A DNA stretch of 64,000 bases from Ochotona curzoniae (GCF_017591425.1 NW_024466599.1:25582001-25646000); one strand, 5' to 3'; shown: positions 47,770 through 59,976, counted from the first letter of the stretch. The notes: generated by a model from the letters alone, not told the origin. A program made the numbers and translations.

Positions 47770-48127
47770 TAATAACTTGCAGAGCAGCAAGGAGAGGAGA
47801 GTGGGAGGGAGAGAAGGGTGAGAGAGGAGGAAGGAGAGCAGTACAACAGCAGAGTGAGAGAGCAAGCTAGAGCAGGCTGTCTTCCATACTCTGGTTCACT
47901 CTCCAAATGGCAGCAATAGCCAGGGCTGGACCGCACTGAAACCAGGAGCTTACAGCTCTGTCCTGTTTTACCATATGGGACCTCAGCACCTGGGCTGTTT
48001 TTCATGATCTTTCCAGGCACATTATTAGGAAGCTGGATTGGAAATGGAGTGTCTAGGATTCGATCCAGGCACTCTGAGATGTTGGGGTCTCGAGTGGTGG
48101 CTTAACCCTCTACACCGCAGCACCACA
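47770..48127 (-). repeat. CSINE with expanded purine tail
   Basis: A purine-rich tract (about 47785-47870, complement of the CT-rich SINE tail) leads into 'ctctggttcactctccaaatggcagcaatagcc', 'ggaagctggattggaaatggagtg' and the head 'ggcttaaccctctacaccgcagcacc'. Confidence 0.88.
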
Positions 48128-48156
48128 CCCTCTCCTTAAAAAAAAAAAATGTGTGT

Positions 48157-48455
48157 TGGGGAGCTGGCGTTTTGTGCAGCAGGTAAGGTACTACCTGAGA
48201 CATCTGCTTCCTATTAGGTAATGCCTGCTTTCAATTCTAGCTATTTCAGTTCCAATCCAGCCTCCTACCAGTGTGTGCTGTAGGAAAGACAGCAGGGAAT
48301 GGTTCAAATACTTGGGTCTCTTCCATCCAGCTGGGAGACTCAGATAAAGTTCTGAACTTGTAGTTTAAGTTTGGCCCTGCTGTGATTGTTACATGCATTT
48401 GGAAAGTGAGACATAAACTAGATCTCCCTCCCCCTATACCTTTTTTTAAAAGGTT
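48157..48455 (+). repeat. CSINE, head-to-head with the preceding copy
   Basis: Head 'ggggagctggcgttttgtgcagcaggtaagg', then 'ttcaattctagctatttcagttccaatcc' and 'ctgggagactcagataaa'. Only about 30 bases separate its head from the head of the minus-strand copy. Confidence 0.82.
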
Positions 48456-48744
48456 GAGTTAGAAATCTTTTATGTATATAACATAGCATATTATGTGTTA
48501 TCATCTAACACCCTTCGAGTAAAATTATGTGGACATTTTCACCTGCATTATCATGGGTATGCAAAGTAAATCAACTTCCTAATGAAAACTATTGAGTATA
48601 TTTTTCCTAATTCCCACTAACATAAATTAATATAAGTGGTTTAAGGTGACATTAAAAACTCAGGGAAAAAATACCCTTAGTTATTAACAGTCACTGGCTT
48701 GCTGCCCTTGACTGCCAGATCCACAGTCTTTAGAATCCATTCTT

Positions 48745-49105
48745 CTGGAACTGGTATTGTGGAGTAATGGGTTAAACCATCCCACGTGGGCACCAGCTCA
48801 CGGCCAGTTTGTGTTCCTGCTGCTCTACTTCTGATCCAGTTTCCTGCTGATGCACCTGGAGAAGCAATGGAGGGTGGCTCACATGCTGAACTCCTGCACC
48901 ACATGGGAAACCCAGATTAGGTTCCTGGGTTCGTTAGCCTGGCCCAACCCTGATTGCAGCCACTTGGGGAGTGAAGCACTGGATGGAAACCTACTCTCTC
49001 CTCTCGGCTCTCTCCCTTCTCTCCTCTCCCCTCTCTCCTCTCCTCTTCTCTTTTCCCTCTCTTTTTTCTCTAACCCTGCTTTTCAAATAAAGTAAATAAG
49101 GAAGA
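48745..49105 (+). repeat. CSINE with long CT-rich tail
   Basis: 'tattgtggagtaatgggttaaacc', 'catcccacgtgggcacc', 'tctgatccagtttcctgctgatgcacctgg', 'agccacttggggagtgaagc', a 60-base CT tract and the 'ttttcaaataaagtaaataa' end make this the clearest full-length copy. It ends about 230 bases before the antistasin-2 exon. Confidence 0.9.
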
Positions 49106-49336
49106 AATTCCTTCTTCAGAGTTGGACTTGACTTTTTATATTGTCCTCAGAGCATGGAGTCATATTGAGTCAACCATGAAGTCACACAGTCTATACTGCC
49201 CAACCATGTGTGATGCTGTGGTAGACCCACCCAGAGGTTGTAAATTTTTTGCAGACTAGAGGATTCGAGAAACGTGTTGTGTTAGTGTGTTTTGGTCTGT
49301 CTGAGGCAGCAACATGTTGTTTGTGTGTCTTCGCAG

Positions 49337-49493
49337 GGGAAGAGCTGTGCTCAGGTCTCAAACATGGCTGTACCTTGGACTGTCCCTTTGGCTTCCTCAC
49401 TGACGCCCACAACTGTGAGATCTGTCAGTGCCGCCCACGGCCCAAGAAGTGCAGACCCATAATCTGTGACAAGTATTGTCCACTTGGATACCT
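49337..49493 (+). CDS. CRIM1: CRIM1 exon: antistasin-like repeat 2 and first half of repeat 3
   Basis: This 157-bp exon enters in phase 1 and leaves in phase 2. The split codon with the previous exon gives Arg, then EELC. Repeat 2 reads CSGLKHGC-TLDC-PFGFLTDAHNC-EICQC. After the linker RPRPKK, repeat 3 begins with CRPIICDKYCPLGYL and is cut by the intron inside the Leu codon. The acceptor is gtcttcgcag and the donor gtacgt. The downstream exon completes repeat 3, so both exons must be used or skipped together to keep the frame (157 + 122 = 279). The first intron-proximal residues differ from human as I recall it (GLKH for ERKQ), while the cysteine spacing is identical. Confidence 0.95.
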
Positions 49494-50503
49494 GTACGTA
49501 TTTCTTAGTTCAGAAAAATGTATTAAGGGCACCTTGATGGAACAGTCTCACTCATTCTGTTGGCTCTGTTGTGTGTTGGTGAATGAATCAGTAATATGCT
49601 GAGTCCAGGATAACAGTACTTGTTTGATCACATGATTCAGAACAAAGGTAAAAGATATTGTCAGCAAAGATAATCTAGTCTTATTCTTGCTATTTTATGA
49701 AGATGGACCAGATAGACCCTCTGGATCTTTGATGTGAGACTCTCCCAGGCAAGACCCTTCAGAGGCTGGCTGAGACAGTGTACAAAATTGTCATGAGGTC
49801 CTAAAGTGTTTTGTGGTCATTTATTTAAACAATAGTTTGACGGATTGATAGCAATGCATTCACAAGGCAGAGCATCCCGGTTACCAGGCAAAGGTTTCTC
49901 ACCTTGAGTCCAGTCAGTGGCTCATAAAATTATTCTTTTGGTAACAAGAGATTTAGTAAAATCAGCAAATTTAATTTCAGTAACCTACAAATTTAACAAA
50001 AGTCATTGTGGCTCTTGATCATCAGTGTTTATGTAGCATTCCAGATCTTTGTGATCTTAAGTTCTTTTTCTTTCTTCGAAGTTTTCAGCAAATAATTTCA
50101 TTGAAATTTCAACTAACTTCTAGAATCACCCAGAATGTGATGATGTAAGGAAGGGTAGACCTAACAAAAAAGAGCTTTCACCTCTACTATTGGCCTTCAG
50201 CACTGATCAGTATTAGTGGTGCATTCATTTTTTTCTATTATGCTACCACTTTCCCTAATGAAATGAAGAGTCATGTCATTGGGATTCCGTCACGTATGAG
50301 AAGCACATAAATGCTTAATGGTTTTATAGTTGAGTGGTGGTTACAGCCACAGGGAGCTAATTACACAACACTGCAAGAGCCTTTCAAACAAAAGTTACTC
50401 CACTTAATAGCAGTATCACTTCACTGACCCTTGGTCTGAGTGCTTGGGCATCATCTGAGACTTGGTGATTTTCCTGACCTCTGACAAAATTTTAATTACC
50501 CAG
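49494..50503 (+). other. CRIM1 intron inside antistasin repeat 3
   Basis: This 1,010-bp intron is the only phase 2 intron between exons of this window. It looks like unique sequence, with no repeat recognised. Confidence 0.92.
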
Positions 50504-50625
50504 GAAGAATAAGCACGGCTGTGACATCTGTCGCTGTAAGAAATGTCCAGAGCTCCCATGCAGTAAAATCTGCCCCTTGGGGTTCCAGCAGGACAGTCAC
50601 GGCTGTCTTATCTGCAAGTGCCGAG
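50504..50625 (+). CDS. CRIM1: CRIM1 exon: second half of antistasin repeat 3 and repeat 4
   Basis: This 122-bp exon runs from phase 2 to phase 1. It starts with the last base of a Leu codon, then KNKHGCDICRC, which completes repeat 3. Repeat 4 follows as KCPELPCSKICPLGFQQDSHGCLICKC, again with the D-x-x-GC and C-x-C signature. The exon ends in CR plus one base. The acceptor tttaattacccag has a short, broken polypyrimidine tract. The donor is a strong gtaagt. The preceding intron is only about 1 kb. The frame was fixed by joining to the upstream Leu split codon and to the downstream Glu split codon. Confidence 0.95.
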
Positions 50626-51782
50626 GTAAGTTTGAACACATGTCCCTTCTCCCTCAAACAGCCAGGGGCACCAAGACAAAGAGCAGAAGGACATTGTGTA
50701 AACCAAACCATTTCAGTGATTGCTGCCTTCCCTGGCACAAATGCTGCTCTCCGTGGCACCATCCCACAGGAACCCCTTTTCCTTTGATCTTGACAGAATA
50801 AAAGCTCAGAACAAGATTGAAAGCACATGATGGACAAGAACACTGTGCAGGTTCATCACTGCTTAGCTCTGCACTTTTACTTGTCTCAGGAACTTTAGCC
50901 TGGAGCACCTTTATCTTGACCTCCACGGAGTCTCCCCAGTGCACAAGTGGGCTTGATATAGTTGCTACAGTAAAGTTCTCCATTCCAAAGTCCTTGAAGA
51001 TTGCTGTAGCTCAAGTGCCTGGCTGCTGTATTTCCTGGTCACAGACGTGTCCATGAGAATTTAGCCTGTGAATAAGCACACACCAGCCAGCAGCTGTTGT
51101 GTAAGCACAGGTCCTGTGTGTCCGTGTTGTGTGAGCATCCCTGCTCAAGGTACATTCCTGAGGCCGTGGAGCGTGTGCCTTAGCTGCCGTTACCCAGGCT
51201 GCAACCCCACCACATTGCCCAGCAATTTTCAGCATGATCCTCAGATGAAGCAATCAATGATCCCTAAAGTTTGTTCTGACAGTTAATCCCTTCATGGTGT
51301 TTTTAAGAGTCAGAGAAAAAAAAATTCCTAATCCCTGCTGTAGTTGTCCCACTTAACTGGAATCTTAGTTGCAACAGGCTCAGGATTCCCCCTGTTGGAT
51401 GGAACTTGTAGAATAATCATTCTGTATCTGTGTAAATCTATTCATCTATGTATATATGATACATATGAGCAATAGCCATTATAAAGCCGATGCTTGTTAA
51501 ATGTCTAAAATATCAACAAGTGGGGTGAAAGACTACAATGCCGTTACTAACTCCCCCCTCCCCTTAGAAGAAAAATTTACTTGCAGGTTCGTTTCTGTCT
51601 CTTCTTTCCTCCAACATTGAGAATGCATACTGATGTAAATCCTTCTAAGCAATCCCCATTTCCCCTGACTGCCCTTTGTCAGTGTGATTTTAGTGACTGG
51701 GTTCCATTACAATAAGGACTCTAGGGGCTGTTTCTGCCGTACAGTGGCTACTTCTTTACCAGGCTGCCTTCTGTCTGTCCAG
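50626..51782 (+). other. CRIM1 intron between antistasin-4 and VWC3 exons
   Basis: This 1,157-bp phase 1 intron appears to be unique sequence. A minus-strand frame at 50654-50983 looks somewhat protein-like but matches no family I know. Confidence 0.92.
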
Positions 51783-51992
51783 AGGTCCCTGCTTCAGCCG
51801 GGCCACCCGTCCTGTCAGGCACATGTCTGTCCATGGATGGCCATCATCATAAAAATGAGGAAAGCTGGCATGATGGGTGCCGGGAATGCTACTGTCACAA
51901 TGGACGGGAAATGTGTGCCCTGATCACCTGCCCGGTGCCTGCCTGTGGCAACCCCACCATTCATCCTGGACAGTGCTGCCCGTCATGCGCAG
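51783..51992 (+). CDS. CRIM1: CRIM1 exon encoding VWC domain 3
   Basis: This 210-bp phase 1-1 exon encodes a proline/alanine/serine linker (EVPASAGPPVLSG) and then the third VWC module. The module reads TCLSMDGHHHKNEESWHDG, CRECYCHNGREMC, ITCPVPACGNP, then GQCCPSCA. The HHHK stretch is typical of this CRIM1 domain. Ten cysteines are present. The acceptor ttctgtctgtccag is good, and an AG dinucleotide two bases downstream is a possible alternative acceptor, though its use would break the frame. The donor is gtaaaa. The length is a multiple of three, so the domain can be skipped cleanly. Confidence 0.96.
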
Positions 51993-54900
51993 GTAAAAGC
52001 TGGCCGCCGTCTTGGGTGCTCCACCTGACTTCTGCCTTGCAGGGCCTTGTACACACCTGGACCTCGGAGGAAAGTGCCAGGGACAACCCCTGGCACATTT
52101 TCCAGCTCGCCATGATTGCTGTCAGCAATGGCCACAAAATCAGCTGGGCACTACAAATGGTTAGCCAAAGACCAGAGAAAACTCTAGAAACGGTTCTCCT
52201 AGCTTTTGGAATGGTTGTCTTAACTGTTTGTACATCTTTGAATTACATTTTTGTAAATGTTGGTAGGCTCATGTTAAACTCCAGCTCTCCAGTTCATTGA
52301 TAGTATTATGAAAGCTACATGTCTTAGTTAATTTGAGGGGATTGGTGCCCGTGTTATTCCACAAAAGTTTATTGCTTGTAAACTGATGTCGGAGAGGCAT
52401 AGATCTACTAGCGTTCTTTTTTTTTAAGTTAATGGACCTGAGGCTGTCTGGCTAAATGGAGACATTTCCAGGGACCATACATCCCAAACATTTAAAAATC
52501 ACAATTTAAGCAACCTAGATAAGTTGTTACAAAAGAATTATGGATCATGGGTGTCTACATTATGATTATCAATTACAACAGTTATTACCTTAAAAGTTTC
52601 ATCTAATGCTTTTTACCTAAAGAGGTCAACACAGTTCTGGAAGTGTTAACTCTTCGCACTCTGCAGGCTACTTTGAGATAAGGAAAAATACTCTTAGCAA
52701 GTTTTCCACTCAGAAAACAGACATGGGAAGGTTGTCTTATCCAGAATAATACCATACATCAGCTAGGAATTGGAGGAGAGCTGAAGTCTTGATTCTCACA
52801 TCTGATTTCCTGTCATCAGCCCTAGCTCTGTGTCTCTTTGTGCATGAATCCACCTTTGGGAAGGCCTAGTCCTTTTGCGGTGATACAGGTGGGAGCTGGT
52901 CAGGAAGCTGCTTCACGCTGGCCAGGCTGCACCTCCCCTACCTGCTGGGTGGGGGGTGAGAGGACTCTGCAAGACCCTTCAGCTCTGCCATATCACACAC
53001 TTCACTGAGTACAAGATCAAATGTGCCTATAGAGGCCCAGGTCACGTTGAAAATGAGCTGCCTTGTTATGTTTCCCTGTAGTTCACTTTGACACTTTGTT
53101 ACTGTTTAATTTTCCTAGTTAAATGTGAAAAATCACTAGTGTCCACTGCATCAGATGGTAAACAAGCAATTTGATGAACTAGAGCTGTTAACTCTTAGGG
53201 AACTAACAGATAACTGACTTAAGAACTGAAAGGTGAATATTGCATGTTTTGAAGGCACTGACATTTTGGAGCAGGTGTGTGAGTATCTGGGTAGAAAGCA
53301 CCTCCCTGTATATGAATGGGAAGTAGGGTGGTTTTTCCCATTTTCCCAGTATAATCTATAGTGCTTTGCCACGTGTTGTGCTTCTGATTCAAGACCCTAA
53401 AGCTGCTTCGTTCATGGGTTCCAATTTGTACATGGATTTTCTTCAGGCGCGCATCAGCTGGTTTTCTTCCCGAGATAGGTGAACAATGCCTGAGTTCTTC
53501 TGATGAACTGGTCAGCAGAAATTTCCAGATTTTTCTTTTTCTTACTCTCTACCTCTCCATGACTTTCCTCTTGTTTCCTTCACGCCAGCCCCTCTCACAT
53601 TTTGCCTTGGGGCCCAGAGTACGGCACAAGGGCTCAGAAGATGCGACAATCTCACCCTTTACCACCTGACCACCTCCCGCCACGGCAGCACTTACACGGG
53701 CAGCCAGCATCCTCCCCGAGGCTTTCTCCAGCATTGGTTTACTGGTGCCCTTTGGAACAATTTTTTTCCCTTAAATCACAGGAAATGAACTTATTTCATT
53801 TTGCCTCAGCTCAGTCTTCATACTGATTCTCTTCCTCCTGGCTGTGCATGGGTGGAAAGTCTGTACAGTTGTTACAAATATTGGTTAGTGTCCGTTTTTC
53901 TGTAATGTGTTCACTTGGTCAAAATTCTGGTCTTTATTAGTTCCCTTCACTTAAAGCTACATTAACAGTTTCCTCTTCAGCTGGAAGTCAGCCAAGGCCA
54001 CTTGGAGTGTCTTTCACAGCCACTTTGGAAAGTCTCAGCCCCAGGGCACTGGAAGGCAAGTTGAGCCCTGAGCATCCCTGCACAGACGAGGTAGTTCTGG
54101 GACCTGACTTGCAATGAGCTCGAATCACAAGCTGGCTGTGATGGCTCCAGACTACCTCTCAGCAGGAGTCAACACTGTCAGCACCTCCTTGAAGTGCTTG
54201 TTGTATTTGGATTACATGAATGTGGTTCATGTCTTCATCCATCTCCTTCCTCCTCCCCTCTCCCCCCAGCACAACTTCAGGGAAACTCCCAGTGCCTCTC
54301 CCAACATGTCAGCATGAAATTCCCTCCATATCATTATCATCTCCCCAAGGGACCAAACCCAGCTCTCTTCTGGGGAGGGAAATCATAGTTATCATCAGCC
54401 TCTTAGCATTCCCCCTGTTGATGATGATATCACCACGCAAATGTTTAGTCTCAGGTGAGGGTTTTCAGACTGTTGATTCTACAAGAGCATTCCTGCTCAG
54501 TTTGCTGGCAGGCTGCTGAGAGTGGGGTGTGGCCTGCTGACAGCAGGATGTGTTTCCAAGTACTTGGAATCCCAGAGATAATGAAGTGGATCTAACATAG
54601 ATCATCTGGAAGGTTTGTTTAATCTGGAGGCATATCCAGGGTCCACATAGCACAGCCTTGGCTTCCACTCGTGTGTCTACTCCTCCTACTGTGAGCCCTC
54701 CGTTTCCTCCTCTCAAGGTCAAAGTTGGGAATGAATGAAATAAATAAGTGTGAAGTGCTTAACCTGAAAATAGCTGGGCTATCACGAATGCTCAATAAAT
54801 GAGAGCTGTTTATTCCAGACAACTCCTACACATTCTCCAAAATGCCCAAAGTGGCCTTTACTCTGTTTCCTGTAATTTAATTCTCCGACTTAGTTCTTTT

Positions 54901-55124
54901 ATGACTGTTGACGGACTTGAACCACTTGGACCTCACTTCCTGAGATGAGCTCCTCTGCAGTTGTCTTCCATTTCTGTGCTTTAAACATTATTTTCATCAC
55001 TGTTTTTTGATAAAAATAGAGATACTCTTCAGCCAGTTCATCTTTTCTGTCTCTTAAAGCAAACAGCACCCTGGAAAGACTGCAGATGAATAATGCCTAC
55101 TGTTTTGATTGTGTCATTCTCCAG
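51993..55124 (+). other. CRIM1 intron between VWC3 and VWC4 exons
   Basis: This 3,132-bp phase 1 intron contains a MIR 3' end on the plus strand (about 54719-54815). The rest shows nothing recognisable. Confidence 0.92.
54719..54815 (+). repeat. MIR 3' end
   Basis: 'gaatgaatgaaataaataagtgtgaagtgctt' followed by 'gaatgctcaataaatgagagctgttta' is the characteristic MIR ending. Confidence 0.65.
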
Positions 55125-55340
55125 ATGACTTTGTGGTGCAGAAGCCAGAGCTCAGCACTCCCTCCGTGTGCCACGCTCCTGGAGGAGAGTACTTTGTGGA
55201 AGGAGAAACTTGGAACATCGATTCCTGTACACAGTGCACCTGTCACAGTGGCCGAGTGCTGTGTGAGACAGAGGTGTGTCCACCGCTGCTCTGCCAGAAC
55301 CCCTCCCGGACCCAGGACTCCTGCTGCCCGCAGTGCACAG
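55125..55340 (+). CDS. CRIM1: CRIM1 exon encoding VWC domain 4
   Basis: This 216-bp phase 1-1 exon encodes DDFVVQKPELSTPSVC, then HAPGGEYFVEGETWNIDS, CTQCTCHSGRVLC, EVCPPLLCQNPS and DSCCPQCT. It is a full VWC module with ten cysteines and the CC-x2-C end. The acceptor is tgtcattctccag and the donor gtaatt. Protein identity to the human CRIM1 segment that I recall is very high, with only Ser-to-Val-type conservative changes such as STPSVC. This makes it the most conserved VWC in the window. Multiple apparent reading frames overlap it on both strands because of its GC content; only this frame joins to the neighbouring exons. Confidence 0.96.
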
Positions 55341-58300
55341 GTAATTGCTGCAGCACCTGGGCATCTGCTTGGCAGGGAAGGGTGCAGCTGTGGGTTGCAT
55401 CCACAAGACCCAGCAGCTTGCCAAACCCAGGAACCCAGGCAGAAGCACCTGGCAGCCTGCTTCCTCAATTCATTCTCTTCTTTGAAGTACCAACTGTGCT
55501 GGATACACAGTCAAATTGGCCTACACACAATGTGACTTTGAAAAGTAAAGGAGGTGGCTTCTTTTTGTCAGGTTTCCCCTTAAACTTACATCTCAGATTC
55601 AAAGAGTATGTGTAAGTAGAGATAGCCTGTGGACACAGCTACACTGTCCCAGATTGTTCCAAGTATTTTGCCAATGAATGCACTCAGTCTTTGTCTTTAG
55701 CTGATGTTAAAACAGTATTGATTTAAAAAAAAAAATGAGTTACATTATTGGAAAAGTGTAGCAGGGATTGAAGATACCCAGAAAAAAATATAATGTTCCC
55801 CCGCACAAGGCTGCGATTATTAATAATCTAACATCCAAAAATAGTAAGGGACTGGCACTATACAGATGATAAGGAATATTATTTTTATTTCGCAGAAAAT
55901 CTTACCTTAGGTCATTTTATGGGTCATGAAATAAATATGATGAAAATATATCAGGATTGTAAGCTTAAGTTACTGGTTTTATAACTAGTATTTCTGATTA
56001 ACACGAGACTACATAACTTTTTAAAGAGATATTTAATTTGATACACAAAATTGCCAAATTGTTAGAACTGGTTGTATTTTGTAGTGATTAATACTCCATT
56101 TTTCAAAACTTAATAACCATTTGCCTTCTAAACATACATTCTTAGTATTTTTTCTGCATAGCTAAAACACACTGCTGATATTTTATCACTTATTTTTACA
56201 TTATTTTGTTGGCAAACCGTAATCTGTTGTCCTACCATTATAGCCAGTGTAGTTGGTGCCTACATTCTTCATGGATTCATATTGATATTTTTTTTCCGTT
56301 GCATTAGTTGAACTTCCAGGAATAGTGACATGATTGGAGTACTGTCCAGATATAACAGTCTTAGTGCAAAATTTTGATAGGGTTACCATTCCTGTTAATC
56401 TGAGAGACTTGACTGTTGCAGCATGCTTCAGTATAAGAGGACCCAAGGCCTGTTCCCCACTATCACAATTTTATTCAGATCCAACGTTGATAATGTTTCT
56501 CTGTTCTTACCCATATCTGTTCCCCAACTCCTGGCAGAAACCAGCTTATGTCTTCATTGGTGATGATGAATCTACATCCATTTTAGAGACCCACTTTAGA
56601 AATATTTCTCGAATGCCTGAATTGAGCCACAGGTGTCCCAAGATTGATGAAAGCAGATACAACCCCTGTCCTGCAGAGCACTAGTCCAAAATATGAACCC
56701 AGCACTCCAGGTTGCTACACTGAGTAAATAATGATAACGTAAGAGGCGTGCCTTGAAGGAGAGGATATGAGCATGCGTGAACATTTCAACCAGAGGGGAA
56801 GCACGCCTGAGGACATCTGTGCAAGGGTCAGAGTGTCAGATGCAGTAACTGATTATTAGGGAGGCAGTGGAGGACAAGACATCGCCAGGGTCACTAGCCC
56901 GCTGTCACCAAGGAGCGTAACCACATAGCGTGAGAGCCATCGCAGATGGGACTCCTGAGCAATTTGAGGCATGGTGTCTTAGAACAGTGTGGAGGCCGAC
57001 AGGTTGCAGCAGGAAAAAAACAGCTTTCCTACATTCCTTGACTTCTCTCTAGCAAGCACCTGCTTGTGTTCCCCGGATGGACTTCTCACTTAGAAACCTA
57101 GGCCCACATACGACTTGAGATGCTTCAGTGATACTCCTCATCTTCCATAGAAGGACTTTCTGTTTTATCAGTATTCTGAAGACACCTGTCGCAGCCTGAG
57201 TAAGCATAATCAGGATCTGTGTTAGCCAATCACCCAGCCCACGGTAGATCTGGATATTTCCACTCAAAGATCTGCTGCAGTGACAACAGGCCTTAAAGCA
57301 TTCATTTCTTTCTCAGCTTAGTAAATTTTTACAGGGGCATTGGTAAGTTGTGCACCTTGAATTGTAGGACATTTGCATTCTCCAGTGGTCTCAAAATGAT
57401 ACGCTGGAGAACTGCATCTCTCCTGGAGTCTCTCCAGGCTATTTCATATTTCCCTCCCCGCTTCAGCTTTCTATGTCCTTTGGTTAGGGCAAGGTCTGGA
57501 AGGGAAATGGGTTCATGAAGACAAGTGGCATATCCCTGCAGGTGCACAGCTTCCTCAGAGCATAAAAGGGAGATGATAGCAAAAGTTTCATTTCTTTTTT
57601 TGTAACTTTAGAAGCTTTTCTTTCCTAGATGTTGGGAAACAAACCTAGCATAGGAGGGTTGGGGTGGGGGGGGATAGAATAGAAAGAAAAAGAGTGACTG
57701 GCCAACCAACTTTTACAGAAAGCTGATGAAAATAAAGGCGCAAATGTTTGAAGCAGAAGCGTGAAGAAGGTGCTTCTAGAGCAGGGAAGGGGGAGGAGAG
57801 GCCCAAGAGGAGAAGTGCTGTAGACTGAATTCCACGAGGCATTTGCACTGGTGAAGGGAGAGCCTCACACTCCACTGCCCAGCATGTCCCAGTGCCCTCA
57901 GTAGGAGGCACCATGCCAGGAGATGCCGTCTCCTATGCCCCTGTCGTTGTAGGAGCTGAGCAAGCCAATACAAGCCACCAAAACTTTACAGTGATGTTCA
58001 GGGTCTAGTCCAGAGTCTGCTATGAACAAACGTGAGTTATCCTTTCTCCATCTGAAGCAAAAGTTTGCATTGACCAATCTAGTAAAGAAAACATTATCCC
58101 TAGACAGAGATGACTCCAAAGAGGTCCCTGAGGAAGAAATGCCATTTTACCAGCTTTGCTTGGTGTGGATGGGATCTCTGGAACCACACCTGAAATCGGA
58201 TCACTGAAATAGAATCACACCTGAATCTGGAGCCATGGAACCAATGGCTGATTTTTCTCTTGGGCCTTCACAGCTGGTAGTAGATGTTCTACAGTGTGAA

Positions 58301-59976
58301 AGAACCAGTTCAATTATGCTGGCTTCGCTTCCTTCATTCATCGGAAGCAACTGCTTGTGTTGTGAAAGACGCTCTTATCAACCCTAATATTGGCTGTAGG
58401 AAATGTTCTGGAGGCTGAGGGAAGAAAATAGTGACATTGAGAGCGCCACTGCATGTCTGTCTCAATTATTTCTGTTTCATGGCTGGAAATTCCAGAGTTC
58501 ATAAAGTTGATTCTAAGAGGAACTGAACCTAACTTTTTGGTCATGAATGCATTGAGAAAGGCTGGTTCTCGGGTTGCTGAGTAGGACTGTGGTGGCTATG
58601 TCTACACTTGTGATTGCTGAGGGAGGTTGGAAGTTCTATCTGTGAAAAATTACATTTTTTAAACAAAAAGACATACCAACTTAGGCTTTCCTTTCTGTTC
58701 TTTAAACATTTGTTTACTTGAAAGGCAACTATTCCAGAGAAAGACAGGGGGAAACACAGAGGTCTTCCTTCTGCTGGTTCACTTCCCAAATGGCACAGTA
58801 GCCAGAGCTGGACTGATGTGATTCCAGAAGCCAGGACCTTCTTTCTGGATCTGCCACTTAATTTCAGGGACCCAAGGACTTGGGCCATCCTCTATTGCTC
58901 TCCCAGGCCAGAAGCAGGGGGCTAAAGTAGAAGTGGGGCAACCAGAACACAAACTGTCACCTGTATTGGATGCAGGCACTTGAAAGAGGAGGATTAGGAT
59001 GCAGTAGCACTGTGCCAGCCCCAGGTTTTCTGTTCTTAGATCTCAGTAAGTCTAGTTGAGGTTACAGTTTTTACTAATCCAAATGTATATCTGGATTTTT
59101 TTGGTGGCGTTTTCTGCATTTCAAGTTGTAACTTCATTTGTGGTACATCTAGCCTAAGTGTGCGTGACTTACAGGTGGTTTTTCTTTGGTTGCAACCTTT
59201 TGATTAATTTGCATTTCTTATCTTTCATCCATTTGTGTAGATGCCTGAATGTTGATAGTTTGGGGCATGAAACTCCAGGCATTGATTGGTTAGGATTGCA
59301 TGTGACTGCACATCAGATAAAAGCCAGAAACAATGTTTAAACAAATACAGATTCACTTGATAAGAACTTGGGGAGCAGATGCTTATCAGCATCGATTCTG
59401 GGTTGCTTAGTGCTGTTAGGTCCCTCCCGTAGGAGCGATAAGGGTTTGATAAAGATGTTGCAGCCACAGCACAGGCATATTCAGAGCAGGAAGAATGAGG
59501 AAGGATCCTTGACAGCATATTACCCACCCTTTGAAGGAAGGGAAAGCTTCTCCGGAAGCCTCCTGCATTTAGTTCCTGTTAGCTATAAACACAGTGACAC
59601 GGTCACCCAAGTTGCAAAGAAACAAGGAAAGCAAGGGAGAGAGTTGGCATGCTTACCCCCCTTGCGACCCAAGACCTATGCCATCCCAAACAAAATCAGC
59701 ATTTTGTTAAGCTTGGAGAGAAGGGGAGAGTGGACGTGGCATAGGTACCTATAGGGTCTCCGTGGACAGTCTGTTATTTTGTTTGAAAAGTCCTTCTCCA
59801 TCTCAGACCTCCTGATTGTTACTGAGTGCCCCCCCCCAACTCCACCCACTTTCTAAGGAGGCGCCCAGAGCCATGGGGCTGGAGCGCTTTCGCTGTGTCT
59901 GGAGTGAAGTGTGCTGTGCTGCACAGCTGGTGGCTCACAGCATCCTCTCCGCTGACCTGTGTGTTCGTTTTTCCAG
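55341..59976 (+). other. CRIM1 intron between VWC4 and VWC5 exons
   Basis: This 4,636-bp phase 1 intron has a minus-strand CSINE (58697-59022), an unassigned block with partly open minus-strand frames (56200-56790) and G- or C-rich runs at 57660-57673 and 59829-59837. Confidence 0.92.
58697..59022 (-). repeat. CSINE
   Basis: 'catttgtttacttgaaaggcaactattccagagaaagacaggg', 'tgctggttcacttcccaaatggcacagtagccagagctgg', 'ggccagaagcaggg' and the head 'gcagtagcactgtgccagcccc' identify a nearly full-length minus-strand copy. Confidence 0.88.

Larger units (their letters stand above)
39790..49336 (+). other. CRIM1 intron between antistasin-1 and antistasin-2 exons
   Basis: This 9,547-bp phase 1 intron is the richest in SINEs: six CSINE copies, three of them within 1.35 kb just before the next exon. 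It also has L2-like fragments (42575-42650, 44410-44480, 46305-46370), a CpG-bearing unassigned stretch (45511-45725) and an A+T-rich candidate conserved element (46980-47290). Confidence 0.9.

Noticed and set aside
47785..47880. Purine-rich tract resembling a microsatellite or satellite
   Set aside because: It is the complement of the CT-rich tail of a minus-strand CSINE and needs no separate explanation.
50654..50983. 109-codon minus-strand frame in the intron before VWC3
   Set aside because: It begins protein-like (MENFTVATISS) but degrades into low-information sequence, and I could not link it to any family.
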